Source: Lacticaseibacillus casei DSM 20011 = JCM 1134 = ATCC 393 | Lineage (GTDB): Bacteria; Bacillota; Bacilli; Lactobacillales; Lactobacillaceae | Reading direction: 5' to 3' | Assembly: GCF_000829055.1 (NCBI RefSeq) | Contig: NZ_AP012544.1 | Span: 372,001-436,000, forward strand | DNA: 64,000 nt | Shown: piece after piece, positions 40,139 through 49,715 of the stretch | Layout: every line of letters starts with the position of its first letter | Numbering within the stretch: the first letter of the stretch is position 1 | Notes under the pieces: model-generated | Databases searched by the model: none | What the model was told of the DNA's origin: nothing | What the model saw: only the letters and a program-made list of their open reading frames with translations | Program-made: the position numbers and the translations under genes

Positions 40139-41164
40139 ATGAAACGAAAAATTCTATTTGGCCTTATTGCACTGCTGGGCATGTTTTGGCTTGGCAATCT
40201 GCATCAGGTTCAGGCGGCTGAAGGCGCAGGTTTCACGATTAGCCCCGCTCTGCCGCAAAACCAGATTGACAAATCCACGTACTTCAATCTGCTAGTCAAG
40301 CCAGGCGAAACGCAGCGATTGCTCATTTACGTGAAGAATACGAGCGATCAAGCCAAGAAGCTAAAGGTCAGTCCGGTCAGTGCGTTCACGCAAAATAACG
40401 GAACGTTAGGCTACTATCCTAATAATAAAAAGGACAACTCGGCCGAATACACATTTGCCCAGCTGGCAAGTGAGCCGCAGACCATCGACGTTCCAGCCAA
40501 TGGCCAAGTGCCGGTGACTTTTGATGTCAAAATTCCGGAACAAGGCTTCACGGGCCAAATTCTCGGCAGTTTGTACGTTGAAGACCCGAATGTGCATAAA
40601 AGCGGCGGTGGCGGCATGGCGATTAATAACAAATTTGCCATGCTGATCGGGGTGGTGTTGCAAACTTCAGAAACCGAAGTGGCTCCTGATCTTAAGCTGA
40701 TGCAGGTCAAGCCAGGATTACAGGACAACCAAGCAGGCGTATTAGCGACCATTCAAAACTTTAAGCCGCGACTGTTTGGTGACATGACGTTAGACGGTAA
40801 GGTGTACCGGCAGGGATCGAATGAACCTTATTTAACCCGACATGAAAAAGGCTGGTCGTTTGCCCCTAACTCACATTTTGACTATGCCATTTTTACCAAA
40901 GAGGCGCTCGCTCCCGGAACCTACACCTTGGATTTGACTGCCAAGGCTGTCGGGAAAACCTGGCATTGGCGCCGTAACTTCACGATTACCCGACAACAGT
41001 CGAACGCCATCGAAGAAAAACTAGGCCGGACACCGCAAAAAACGCCTTGGGTATGGATCATCATTGCGATCATCCTTGCTGTGGTGATTCTGATCCTGCT
41101 TTGGCTTATTTGGCGGCAACGACAAAAGAGAGGAAGGGAGACTGATGGCGAAAAGAAAGCGTAA
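40139..41164 (+). CDS. CscA-type protein (DUF916/DUF3324), membrane-anchored WxL partner
   Basis: 341 residues, GAGGGG upstream. Signal peptide to about 27, then WxL peptidoglycan-binding domain (FTISPALPQNQIDKSTYF, VKPGETQRLLIYVKNTS) to about 155, then a host-binding DUF3324 domain (FAMLIGVVLQTSE), and a C-terminal membrane segment (IIIAIILAVVILILLWLIW) with a basic tail. Anchors the WxL complex on the cell surface. Overlaps cscD by 20 bp. Confidence 0.92.
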   Translation: MKRKILFGLIALLGMFWLGNLHQVQAAEGAGFTISPALPQNQIDKSTYFNLLVKPGETQRLLIYVKNTSDQAKKLKVSPVSAFTQNNGTLGYYPNNKKDNSAEYTFAQLASEPQTIDVPANGQVPVTFDVKIPEQGFTGQILGSLYVEDPNVHKSGGGGMAINNKFAMLIGVVLQTSETEVAPDLKLMQVKPGLQDNQAGVLATIQNFKPRLFGDMTLDGKVYRQGSNEPYLTRHEKGWSFAPNSHFDYAIFTKEALAPGTYTLDLTAKAVGKTWHWRRNFTITRQQSNAIEEKLGRTPQKTPWVWIIIAIILAVVILILLWLIWRQRQKRGRETDGEKKA

Positions 41165-41609
41165 CTTTTGGTTCATAATGCTCATGATGGTCGGTCTCAC
41201 GGCAGGCGGAGCCGCAGCTCATAAGGTGCACGCCGAAACATCAGTGGCGCAAGTCGAACTCGTCGGCGAATTGCCGTCAACGGGACCGGATCCGACGCCA
41301 CCACCGACCCCAAAACCTGATCCAAAACCCGACCCAGGAACCGATCCAAGCGGAAAGCCGAGCGGTGGTGATCCGAGTGATCCGACCGACCCAACCGATC
41401 CGGCTGGCGCAACCGATCCATCCAATGCAGGCGATCCGCATGGTGATCAATATGGAAAAGAACAGTCAATTCTGGACTACAGCCGCCTCCCACAAACGGG
41501 GGATGCGGTTCAACCATGGCTGATCGTGATCGGCGTCGAAGTTCTGTTGATTGTTATCTTAAGTGCGGTGCTCGTGCATGGACGTTCGCGGCAAGGAGGT
41601 AAAAAATGA
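41145..41609 (+). CDS. CscD-type LPxTG surface protein
   Basis: 154 residues. Signal peptide at the N-terminus, a Pro/Asp/Gly-rich unfolded stalk (TPPPTPKPDPKPDPGTDPSG), then LPQTGD near residue 120, a hydrophobic segment and a basic tail, i.e. sortase anchor. An earlier LPSTG at the mature N-terminus is without a following membrane segment and so is not an anchor. Small CscD proteins tie the complex to the wall. Ends by overlap with the interrupted lectin/WxL gene. Confidence 0.88.
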   Translation: MAKRKRNFWFIMLMMVGLTAGGAAAHKVHAETSVAQVELVGELPSTGPDPTPPPTPKPDPKPDPGTDPSGKPSGGDPSDPTDPTDPAGATDPSNAGDPHGDQYGKEQSILDYSRLPQTGDAVQPWLIVIGVEVLLIVILSAVLVHGRSRQGGKK

Positions 41610-41888
41610 AGAAAAAGACTTTAATCATGATTTGCCTTGCTGCGGTGTTCAGCATGATGCTTGGTCCGATACAATCCGCGGCGGCGGCAGCTACTTGGCC
41701 GGTTCCGAGCACTTATCAGTCACCGGGCGAAGGAAATTTTACGAGTTTGAACGGTGTTTTTTCACCAGTCAGCACGCAATCTCATATGATTTCAAATGGT
41801 CCAGATGAAGTTGGTCTTGAGCTGAATGCAAATATAGCAAGTCAGACAGGGAGCATTTGGAGTAACCACCCCTTTGTCGATTTAGATA

Positions 41889-41901
41889 AAAGCAGTTTTA
41901 A
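41889..41901. repeat. Left 13-bp flanking direct repeat of IS30 copy 2
   Basis: AAAGCAGTTTTAA, repeated at 43163-43175. Like the copy 1 target it has AAA...TTTT symmetry. Confidence 0.8.
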
Positions 41902-43162
41902 CGCGCATTTTAGAATCAAGTTAGCCACTGTCTCAAAATTTTTTGGACAATAAAAAACATCAAGAACAGATATCCTGTATCATTGAAGTTCCTACACAAA
42001 CAATGGAAGAGGATATTGTCTTGATGCAGAAACAGGATAGCACACACCGCCAAAAAGGTCAGCACTTAACATCACTCGAGCGCGGAAAAGTGGCCGGATT
42101 CCGCCAAGCTGGGAAGTCCAATCGTTGGATTGCTGCTGAAATTGGCGTCTGCCCGCAGACCATTAATAATGAAATCAAGCGAGGTACAGTAGATCAGGTC
42201 AAGAAGAGTAATGGCAAGCGCGTCTACCATCGACAATACCTGCCAGAGGCTGCTCAGGCACGTTACGAGACTGCACGCTTGAGCTGCCATCGTCCTGACA
42301 AGTTCGCCAGCGTACAGGTCTTCTTAGCCTGGTACGTACAGCGAGCTAAGCAGGACAAATGGTCGCCGGATGCTTCAATCGGCTATGCCAAGCGACACAA
42401 GCTGTTTACTCCTGAAGAGCTTGTTTGTGCCTCGACTTTGTACCAGTACATTGACGACCAACGCCTAGAGATTCGAAATATCGACCTGTTGGAGAAGACT
42501 AAGCGGAAGACCTCTCACCAGCACCACACCAAGGCTAAGCGCCTGGCTGGCCGCAGTATCGAGGAACGGCCTAAGGTCGTTGAACGACGCAGGCAGTTCG
42601 GTCACTGGGAGATGGATACCATTGTCGGTAAACGCAATGGCAAGGAGAGCGTCATCTTGACTCTGATTGAGCGCAAGACCCGTTGCCAACTTCTCCGCTT
42701 GATCGAAGGACGAGATGCAGACTCTGTGAGCTATGCATTGCGTGGAATCAAGCGCGAATGGGGAGCTTGCATCAAGACCATCACAGCCGACAACGGACCC
42801 GAGTTCACCGCCTTAAATACTGCTTTTGCTGGGACGGAAACTGAGATCTTCTACGCCCATCCTTACACGTCCTGCGACCGTGGCACCAACGAGGCACATA
42901 ACCGGATGATCCGCCAGGACTTCCCTAAGGGCATGTCCCTAGATGACATTAGCCCTAGTCAAGTGCAGGCCACGCAAGACCGCTTGAATCAGTTGCCTCG
43001 CAAACAACAGGGCTACTGCACACCCCAGCAAAACTTTGAGGCCGAAGCTCGGCGCGTTCGCCGCATGGCCCAGTAGTCTCTCTAGCGCCACAACTTCTAT
43101 TTGATAACGGCCTGTTCTGGGATTGTCCTCAACGACTGGCTAACTTGTTCTTGCAATTTACG
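41902..43162 (+). mobile_element. IS30-family element copy 2 (1,261 bp)
   Basis: Identical in length to copy 1 and inverted relative to it, with the same CGCGCATTTT... and ...CAATTTACG ends. It lies inside the lectin/WxL gene in the same orientation as that gene. Confidence 0.92.
41943..43076 (+). CDS. IS30-family transposase (copy 2)
   Basis: 377 residues in the full frame, identical to the copy 1 product. Same DDE triad (HWEMDTIVG, TADNGPEF, NEAHNRMIRQD) and start uncertainty. Read-through from the csc promoter could add to its expression. Confidence 0.95.
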   Translation: MDNKKHQEQISCIIEVPTQTMEEDIVLMQKQDSTHRQKGQHLTSLERGKVAGFRQAGKSNRWIAAEIGVCPQTINNEIKRGTVDQVKKSNGKRVYHRQYLPEAAQARYETARLSCHRPDKFASVQVFLAWYVQRAKQDKWSPDASIGYAKRHKLFTPEELVCASTLYQYIDDQRLEIRNIDLLEKTKRKTSHQHHTKAKRLAGRSIEERPKVVERRRQFGHWEMDTIVGKRNGKESVILTLIERKTRCQLLRLIEGRDADSVSYALRGIKREWGACIKTITADNGPEFTALNTAFAGTETEIFYAHPYTSCDRGTNEAHNRMIRQDFPKGMSLDDISPSQVQATQDRLNQLPRKQQGYCTPQQNFEAEARRVRRMAQ

Positions 43163-43175
43163 AAAGCAGTTTTAA
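43163..43175. repeat. Right 13-bp flanking direct repeat of IS30 copy 2
   Basis: AAAGCAGTTTTAA, the duplicate of 41889-41901. Confidence 0.8.
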
Positions 43176-44895
43176 GTTGGACATGCGAATCTATTTGGGC
43201 AACACCACGAGTGGTGCGGATGGACTTGCCTTTGCGCTGGCAGGGGACAGACCAACCGAGACGAAGTCAGGTGGTGCGTCGCTTGGTGTCTGGGGCGTTC
43301 CTGAAATGAGTGGGGGAAATCCTACTCAAGTTGCTACGACTGGACTGCCTAACAGTTTTGTGATTGTGGTCGACACAAAGAAAAGTGTGGATCCGCTGAA
43401 AAGTGGTATGGATAAAAAAGTTGAATATGGAGGTTGGAACCCATCGAATCAATATATTGGCTCTGGGTACCCTGGCCAACCGAGTATGTATAATATTGGG
43501 CTTCCTTTTTGGCAGACCGAACTGGTGTTTAACAATTCACAATTCCCAAATAACGCCAAGGCTTTAAGCAAAAAGATTACGAATGGTTTATGGCAAGACC
43601 TGAGCGTAAGCTGGCGTAAAACCAGTACTGGCGGAACCTTGACTTATAGTTTGAGCGGTTCAGATTTAACAACTGTTAACCAGACACTCACATGGACCAA
43701 TCAACAAATCAATGATATTTTTGGCTATAAGCGCCAGTTGTACCTGGGCTTCACGAGTGCTACCGGTAATGCCTTTGAACCACACGTGGTCGCAATTAAG
43801 AGTTTGGCCGATTTTATCACCGTCAATCCTGAGGTCACGTTAAAGCGTGAAGGTCAGGTCGTCGGAGAAACCACGATCCTGCAACCTGGCGATCAATTAA
43901 CCTATGATTACAATCTTAATGTCGATAATCTTGATGGTAGCCCTTGGCCAATGCCGACAATCACCTTACCAAAAGGCGAGTACTTTGATTATCTGAAAGC
44001 TGACGGAAAGCCGGCCCAACCTGGCGACGAGTTGGAAGTGACATTAACCGTTGACGGCGTCGCGGGTCCGAAAGTTAAAGCGATTGTTCAGGGTGATCAA
44101 AAGTCAGCCGTCATCACTAACATGCCGGAGTTACCAAAAAATAAAAACACGACGGTAACGTTTAGCTTACCCGCCCAGGTAAAGCTGTATAATCTCTCCG
44201 CTAATCAAGCTTTTAGTGATGATGCCGGAATCATCAATGGTGGTTCGCCAGCTAAGGATTACAAGTTGATCAATACGGCTGATAGCTCAAATAAGATTAA
44301 GTATGTCCTTGGTGCCCACACCGGCGATCTGTTTTTAACACATGTACCGGGATTCGTTTTCAAGAAGTATGCGGGCGGGTTTAGCGATCCAAGTGTTGCG
44401 GATATTATTCGCGGTATCCCCGGAGATAATTCACTGCCATCAAGTCCTGAAGATTTCGAGAAGTGGTTGAACACGCTTAATGGTGGTGGTACCGAGGACT
44501 ATCTCGAAGTGCTTGATACCCGTCCCGATCAACCGGGGTGGCACCTTCAAATGAAGCTTTCACCGTTTAAACTGGACGGTGGGGATTATGTTCTAGGTGA
44601 CAACGGTAGTCAAACAGGTGGTGAGGCCGAAATCGTGCTGATAGATTCAAACGGCACCAGTGAAGTTGCACGTGTGAAGGATAACAACGATACAGTGACT
44701 GTCAAAAACATGCCAAGTGGGGGCGGTACCTGGCAAATTGGTGATGGTGCGCAACATGCACAAGCTTTAATGACCGTTAAAGGGACACCATCCGTTCGCA
44801 CTGGGAAATACCACGCAACCGCCACATGGACCCTTGCAGACGCACCGGAATGATGCGTTAACGGACAAACAATTTCCTAAAACCGCAAAAATGAG

Positions 44896-44924
44896 TTGAA
44901 CTATTCCGAAAATAAGAATATGAT
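44896..44924 (+). promoter_or_regulatory. Promoter for 38-residue membrane peptide, with inverted repeat
   Basis: TTGAAC (44896-44901), 17-bp spacer, TATGAT (44919-44924). The -10 is flanked by AAATAAGAAT and ATTCTTATTT, a perfect 10-bp inverted repeat that also could form a weak terminator for the lectin/WxL gene. Confidence 0.5.
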
Positions 44925-44986
44925 ATGGACAATTCTTATTTTTAAATGTTGATTTGTCAGGATTGCGGTTATAGAGGGGTCTGCTA

Positions 44987-45103
44987 ATGAAAAAACATTT
45001 CACACGTTCTCATTTACTGCCGGTTGTTGTTTTGGGCACACTGGCCTTCTTGCTAGAGCTGCCCATTCACGTTTTGATTGCCAGCTTTACCGGCTTCCTT
45101 TAG
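44987..45103 (+). CDS. 38-residue membrane peptide
   Basis: From ATG 44987 (GAGGGG upstream) to TAG: MKKHFTRSHLLPVVVLGT then AFLLELPIHVLIASFTGFL. A basic start and a long hydrophobic segment. It has its own promoter and a following strong terminator, which supports translation. Similar tiny membrane peptides include type I toxins and small regulators, but no family is recognised and no antisense RNA promoter was identified. Confidence 0.45.
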   Translation: MKKHFTRSHLLPVVVLGTLAFLLELPIHVLIASFTGFL

Positions 45104-45132
45104 TCGATACTGGTTCTGGTCAATCAACGAAT

Positions 45133-45188
45133 AAAAAAGAGATGCTGAAAGTTTCGGGATTTTCCCTAGACTTTTAGCATCTCTTTTT
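45133..45188. terminator. Bidirectional terminator
   Basis: AAAAAGAGATGCT and AGCATCTCTTTTT arms (13 bp) around a 30-nt loop, between the membrane peptide and the EamA gene on the other strand. Confidence 0.85.
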
Positions 45189-45193
45189 GATGT

Positions 45194-46168
45194 TCAGGAC
45201 TTAGACTTTTGCCAAAGCTGGTGAATCAGCCGTTTTTGAATACCCTGAATTTTTTTGAACGGCAGCGCCTGCAACAAGGTGTTCAAGACAATGAGGATGC
45301 CGCCGAGCCATTCTGCCGGACCAAAGGCGATGTGTAGGCGGGTGACGGCGAGCGTGGTGGCGGTTAACGGTTCGAACGCGCTTAACATGCCGGTTGCCAC
45401 GGGTGAAATGTAGTTGAGGCTGCCGAGTACCAGCAGATAAGCGAGCATGGTGCCGAAGATGACGACAAACCCAATTGCGCCTAGATCTGGCAGCGTGAGC
45501 ATCGGGTTAGGATGCAGCACGTACTGAGGCAAAAATGGCAAGCTGCCGAGCAACATGGACCAGCCCGTGACGGCGCGCGCATCATATTTGGCCAGCAAGG
45601 TTCGCGGCAGCAACGTATAAAGCGCCTGACTCACGCCGGCCATAATTCCCCAGAAGACAGCGGCAGGGGCGAGCTGCAAACTGGTGAGATGGCCGCGCGT
45701 GACAAGTAAATAGGTGCCGATCAGGGCTAAGGTGATGCTGATAAAATCGATCCGCCGCGGCATTTGCCGGGTTGTCAGCGCCATGTAAAGCAAAATAAAC
45801 ACCGGCCCTAAAAACTGCAAAATCGTCGCAGTTGCAGCATTGCCGGCATTAATGGCAAGAAAATAAGTCAACTGGGATGGCACCATGCCGAAGAAGGCAA
45901 AAAAAATCATAAGACCAGCATCCCGCCGATTTTTCCAAAGGGCCAAAAACGATTGCGGATCGCGCACGGCACTCCACAATACAAGTAGCAACCCGGCGAA
46001 AAAGAGCCGAATGCCCACGAGCCAAAGCGGTTTAACCCCGGAATTGGTAAAAAGTGTTTGCGTAAAAATACCGCTGGCACCCCAAAAAATGGCACCCACA
46101 ACGGCAAATGTAACGCCTTTTATTTTTCGATTCGAATCGTTCGTAAGATGAGCTTCAGTGCGCGGCAT
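45194..46168 (-). CDS. EamA-family (DMT) transporter
   Basis: 324 residues, AAAGGA upstream. Ten hydrophobic segments in two EamA repeats (GAIFWGASGIFTQTLF; AVFWGIMAGVSQALYTLL). Drug/metabolite transporter superfamily export protein, often for amino acids or nucleotides; substrate cannot be read. Single gene. Confidence 0.88.
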   Translation of the reverse strand: MPRTEAHLTNDSNRKIKGVTFAVVGAIFWGASGIFTQTLFTNSGVKPLWLVGIRLFFAGLLLVLWSAVRDPQSFLALWKNRRDAGLMIFFAFFGMVPSQLTYFLAINAGNAATATILQFLGPVFILLYMALTTRQMPRRIDFISITLALIGTYLLVTRGHLTSLQLAPAAVFWGIMAGVSQALYTLLPRTLLAKYDARAVTGWSMLLGSLPFLPQYVLHPNPMLTLPDLGAIGFVVIFGTMLAYLLVLGSLNYISPVATGMLSAFEPLTATTLAVTRLHIAFGPAEWLGGILIVLNTLLQALPFKKIQGIQKRLIHQLWQKSKS

Positions 46169-46301
46169 AGCAGTATTCCTTTCAAATTAAGACATCCAGA
46201 CTACTATACGCAAAAAGAACCTGATTGGCTAGTTCGTGTTATTTTGATCAAACTTGCCACACGTGCATGGAAGCTTGCCGGCATTTTGCTCGATCAATCA
46301 A

Positions 46302-46342
46302 AATCGCCCCTAAAGACAAATTTCGTCTTACGGGGCGATTTC
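46302..46342. terminator. Terminator of the ABC transporter pair
   Basis: AAATCGCCCC-TAAAGAC and GTCTTA-C-GGGGCGATTT arms, strong GC-rich stem. Follows the permease gene on the minus strand. Confidence 0.85.
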
Positions 46343-46374
46343 AGAATGATGTTCATTTTTGGAATGTTAAGTGG

Positions 46375-48102
46375 TTATTCTGGCTCAGTGTTGATTCTTA
46401 ATTCGTAACGGAGATTGGTGCGGTAAAAGTGCCCTAGCAGCAAGCCAAACGTCAAACCTAAGAGTGTCAAAGCCAGTGGGAAAATCCAGCCGGAAAGAAA
46501 GCCGCCAACGAAAATAACTATGGCTCCGATGATCATGCCGCCGATGATGCTGATCATACCGATCGAACCGCCGTGCACGTTGGCGTTAGCTGAATAAACG
46601 CTGGCAAATGGAAACTGTCCGCCAACCATTGGCCAGCCCATAATTAACGTGATGCCATAGATGAGAACGATGATGGCAACGCCAGCCAGAAAAGCATCCA
46701 AGCCGCCAATAGCGGTCGTGACGATCGTAATCAACACCAGTGGCAACAGGAATAAGCGGGCAAACATTGCCTTTACGACACCACGCAGTAATAATCCGTG
46801 TGTGGTAAATGGCACATATTGAAAAATCGCCATGGCTTGTGGTTGGCTTGAAAACCGCAGATTAACCAGCGCCGGTGCCAACGCGACAACGATTCCGATA
46901 CCGGCATAAGCAACATAATGGCTCGCGTTTGTAAAACTCATCTGGCGCAACTCATTGCTGACGATGACCAATGGCAAAATCAACCCATAAGCCAGCTGTG
47001 GATAAACGCGCAGCTTGTAGTCGCGTTCATTACCTAAAACGCGCCAACCTAAAGTGAAATAAGTCCGCTCTTCGCCTGGCCGCGTCATTAAGGCGCTGAT
47101 GCCACGGAACCACCAACCGAGTTTACGAGTTCGATCGTTGCCTTGGTTTAATTTTTCCAAATAGGTTTCAAACGAACCGGAGAAGTGGAGGAAAATCAGG
47201 GTCAAGACAATTGGCATCACAATGCTTAAGCCAGCCAATGTCATACTTAAGGCGGTGACTTGTCCAGCAAACATCATCGGCAAGCCGGCAAACCATGCAG
47301 GGAAGGCCGGTATAAAAATCCAGTTAAATGAATCACTAAGAGACAAACCAAAAAATGACATCGAGTGCGGCAGTAAATTAGGTAATTGGCTGCCAACATA
47401 GATCCCGATCATTAGTAAAATCTGCACCAGATTCAACATGTTTCGCAAACGCTCGCCATCAAAGAATCGCAAAACCAGCAGGTAAACAAACAATGCCATC
47501 ATCAGACTCAACACGCCGCTAAACACCAGCGCAATTAAGCCGCCAAGCGCTACCACTGGCCCATAATGCAAGCCGCTGATGATGATTCCCGGGCCACCCA
47601 CGGCGAGCAGCGTCATCCCCAGATAGTAGCAAATGTTTAGAAGACGGGCAAAACTAAGCGTACGGTCATTGACGCCGCGTGCAGCAAAGACCGTGCGATC
47701 ACGTGGATCCAGGATCAGGCTGGAGTAAGTGGTTAAAATGACTAGGAAACTGTTTAGAAGCTGGATCGTCATGAACATGGTAAAAGTTGTCAGGATGGAG
47801 GTAGGGATAAGCAGCACCAAACCTAAAATGGCGCCAACCAAAGCGTTCCACAAGAAAGCAGTTTTGAGGCGTGTTTCCTTCCGGCGTCTGTTGCTCCTAA
47901 ACATGCTGCCTAGGCCGTTTGTTTCACGGGCAGCTAGCAAGCCTTTACTAGCAAGAATCAGCCGTAGTTGGTCAAACTGAATGCCGCGTTTTTCCAACGT
48001 TGGGCGGAGACGCGTCAACCAGCCAAACGCTTTTGGTAACGGCAGAGCGGCTGAATCAGTTGTTTCAGAAACATCAGGAGTTTTTTTTTTAAGCAAGTTC
48101 AT
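46375..48102 (-). CDS. ABC transporter permease
   Basis: About 575 residues from ATG 48102 (GTG 48111 possible). Around 12 hydrophobic segments after a 90-residue soluble N-terminus; large middle region LSLMMALFVYLLVLRFFDGERL. Partner of the ATPase gene that overlaps its start. Together they form a two-gene exporter resembling EcsB or bacteriocin-export type systems; substrate unknown. Confidence 0.8.
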   Translation of the reverse strand: MNLLKKKTPDVSETTDSAALPLPKAFGWLTRLRPTLEKRGIQFDQLRLILASKGLLAARETNGLGSMFRSNRRRKETRLKTAFLWNALVGAILGLVLLIPTSILTTFTMFMTIQLLNSFLVILTTYSSLILDPRDRTVFAARGVNDRTLSFARLLNICYYLGMTLLAVGGPGIIISGLHYGPVVALGGLIALVFSGVLSLMMALFVYLLVLRFFDGERLRNMLNLVQILLMIGIYVGSQLPNLLPHSMSFFGLSLSDSFNWIFIPAFPAWFAGLPMMFAGQVTALSMTLAGLSIVMPIVLTLIFLHFSGSFETYLEKLNQGNDRTRKLGWWFRGISALMTRPGEERTYFTLGWRVLGNERDYKLRVYPQLAYGLILPLVIVSNELRQMSFTNASHYVAYAGIGIVVALAPALVNLRFSSQPQAMAIFQYVPFTTHGLLLRGVVKAMFARLFLLPLVLITIVTTAIGGLDAFLAGVAIIVLIYGITLIMGWPMVGGQFPFASVYSANANVHGGSIGMISIIGGMIIGAIVIFVGGFLSGWIFPLALTLLGLTFGLLLGHFYRTNLRYELRINTEPE

Positions 48103-48883
48103 GCGAGTCACCGCCTGTCACAATATCCACGAAGCTCTGGGCTTTTTGACCATGTTCCGCAAAACCGGTCAGATCATTGAAGAGCTGCTGCAAATTGGTG
48201 TCGGCTTCCTTGGCAATGGCTTTGAATGGCCCATCTGCCACCACTGTTCCGGCGTTTAAAACGATGATCCGATCCGACAGTTTTTGGACGACATCAAGAA
48301 TATGGCTGGAATAGAAGATCGTTTTGCCTTGATCGCGCAAGTCCTGAAGCACTTCTTCAATGACCAACACGGTGTTGGCATCAAGCCCGTTCAATGGTTC
48401 ATCCCAGAATAAAATGTCCGGATTGTGCAGCAAACTGGCAATGATCAGAATCAGTTGCCGCATCCCTTTTGAATAGGACGAAATCCGGCGATCAAAAGCG
48501 TCGCGTAAGTTGACCAGTTCCGCCAGCGCGAAGGCCTTTTGCTCGGCATCGGCGGCGCTCAAGCCGTAAAGTTGGCCAATGAGGCTCAAATATTCCCGCG
48601 CCGTTAACGCGTCGAAAACATCGGCACTTTCCGGGACATAGCCGATTCGCCGTTTGTAACTGGGATCTTTAGGGCTAATCGGTTGGCCGAATAATTCGAG
48701 TGTGCCATCATCTGGCTCAAGCAGGCCGAGCATCATTTTAACCGTTGTACTTTTACCAGCACCGTTGGGACCGATGTAACCAACGATACTGCCAGGGGTG
48801 ATTGAGAAGTTGAGATCTTTCAATACTTCTTTGGGTCCGAAACTCTTCCGAATGTGACTGAGGGTCACGATGGGTTCTGTCAT
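48089..48883 (-). CDS. ABC transporter ATP-binding protein
   Basis: 264 residues, GAGGAGG upstream. Walker A GPNGAGKSTT, signature YSKGMRQ (divergent form of LSGGQ with KGM as in EcsA-type ATPases), Walker B ILFWDEPLNGLD and H-loop SSHILD. Energises the permease next to it. Its 3' end overlaps the permease by 14 bp with the start chosen there. Confidence 0.93.
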   Translation of the reverse strand: MTEPIVTLSHIRKSFGPKEVLKDLNFSITPGSIVGYIGPNGAGKSTTVKMMLGLLEPDDGTLELFGQPISPKDPSYKRRIGYVPESADVFDALTAREYLSLIGQLYGLSAADAEQKAFALAELVNLRDAFDRRISSYSKGMRQLILIIASLLHNPDILFWDEPLNGLDANTVLVIEEVLQDLRDQGKTIFYSSHILDVVQKLSDRIIVLNAGTVVADGPFKAIAKEADTNLQQLFNDLTGFAEHGQKAQSFVDIVTGGDSHELA

Positions 48884-49000
48884 AAAAATGGCCTCCTCTT
48901 GACCGAGTTGTCTACATGCTGTGATGCGCTGATTATGACAGAAAAGATTATTGTTGTATAGGGAAATGCTTGTTGTATAACGCCGCTAAAAAGGCCCATA

Positions 49001-49030
49001 AAAAAACACCAAGCGTTCTGCTTAGTGTTA
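49001..49030 (-). terminator. Terminator of the vitamin B6 operon
   Basis: On the minus strand AACAC-TAAGC...GCTTGGTGTTTTTTTATG: stem with a short loop followed by T7. A second palindrome with ACTAGTC/GACTAGT arms sits beside it at 49034-49060. Confidence 0.7.
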
Positions 49031-49094
49031 AACTAGTCTGCTGTTCGCCGGACTAGTCCAAAAGAAATCGTAATAAAAAAACGAAAGAATTTGT

Positions 49095-49643
49095 TCAGCC
49101 CGTAAACCGTTTGAAGAGCGGACGAAGGATAAAATACAATATCGGCACGATAAAGGCAGTTGCAATTGAGTTGATGACAGTTGCCGGAAGACTTAAAAAG
49201 GCGCCGACAATCGCAGTTTTAAAGATCGTCCCAACCATGAGTGCTTCAACGATGCCAGTGAGATAAGAGGTAACGATTTTCGTTAATCCGGCAACGATGC
49301 CAATGATAATGATGTTGCGCGGCTGATCGTCGTGCTTAAACGCCTTGACAAGCGCACTGACAACGACTGCCATCACGATCGCTTCCAAGACCGTCAGCCA
49401 AGATGTGGCGGCATAGCCGTTCAGCAAGTCGAACCCACCCAAGCCAATCGCAGCTGCTAAGCCGCCTAGCCGCCCGCCTAAGAAGAGAATGGCCAGCACC
49501 ATCAAGGGATTGCCAAAGTGAATAAACGGCCGACCAACCATGGCCGGAATCGGAATGCGCAATAGTGAAATCCCAATATAAATAATTGCGGCGAATAAGC
49601 CGGTGAAAATGATGTTTTTCAAAGTGTTATGCGATGTTTGCAT
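49095..49643 (-). CDS. ECF transporter S component, vitamin B6-type
   Basis: 182 residues, GAGGG upstream. Six membrane segments (FAAIIYIGISLLRIPIPAM, GLAAAIGLGGFDLLNG). The LRIPIPA..GRPFIHFGNP block matches ECF S proteins of the riboflavin-type fold (PF07155). The next gene is a pyridoxal/pyridoxamine kinase, which suggests the PdxU2-like assignment. Requires shared EcfAA'T encoded elsewhere. Confidence 0.87.
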   Translation of the reverse strand: MQTSHNTLKNIIFTGLFAAIIYIGISLLRIPIPAMVGRPFIHFGNPLMVLAILFLGGRLGGLAAAIGLGGFDLLNGYAATSWLTVLEAIVMAVVVSALVKAFKHDDQPRNIIIIGIVAGLTKIVTSYLTGIVEALMVGTIFKTAIVGAFLSLPATVINSIATAFIVPILYFILRPLFKRFTG

Positions 49644-49715
49644 GTTTTACCCTCCAAAGATGAGCGTGAGCCCGCGCGGTTAGAAGCCGGCAGCACGCTA
49701 GCGTATTTGTATGAT

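Larger units (their letters stand above)
41606..44853 (+). pseudogene. Lectin/WxL protein (CscC type) interrupted by IS30
   Basis: The 5' part is 41606-41901 and the 3' part 43176-44853; removal of the element and one 13-bp repeat restores a single 657-residue frame, with the junction reading DKSSFKLDMRIYLG. Signal peptide 1-28, an L-type-lectin-like fold from about 35 to 235 (GNTTSGADGLAFALAGD), then repeated beta domains, then WxL motifs GWHLQMKLSPF and a final WTLADAPE. In the native cluster it would be the large ligand-binding component. The 3' part alone lacks a signal peptide, so no surface protein is made unless the element is lost. Confidence 0.9.

Noticed and set aside
30566..43162. 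Composite transposon formed by the two IS30 copies
   Set aside because: Each copy has its own matching 13-bp flanks (30553/31827 and 41889/43163), so they inserted separately rather than moving the 10-kb interior as a unit.
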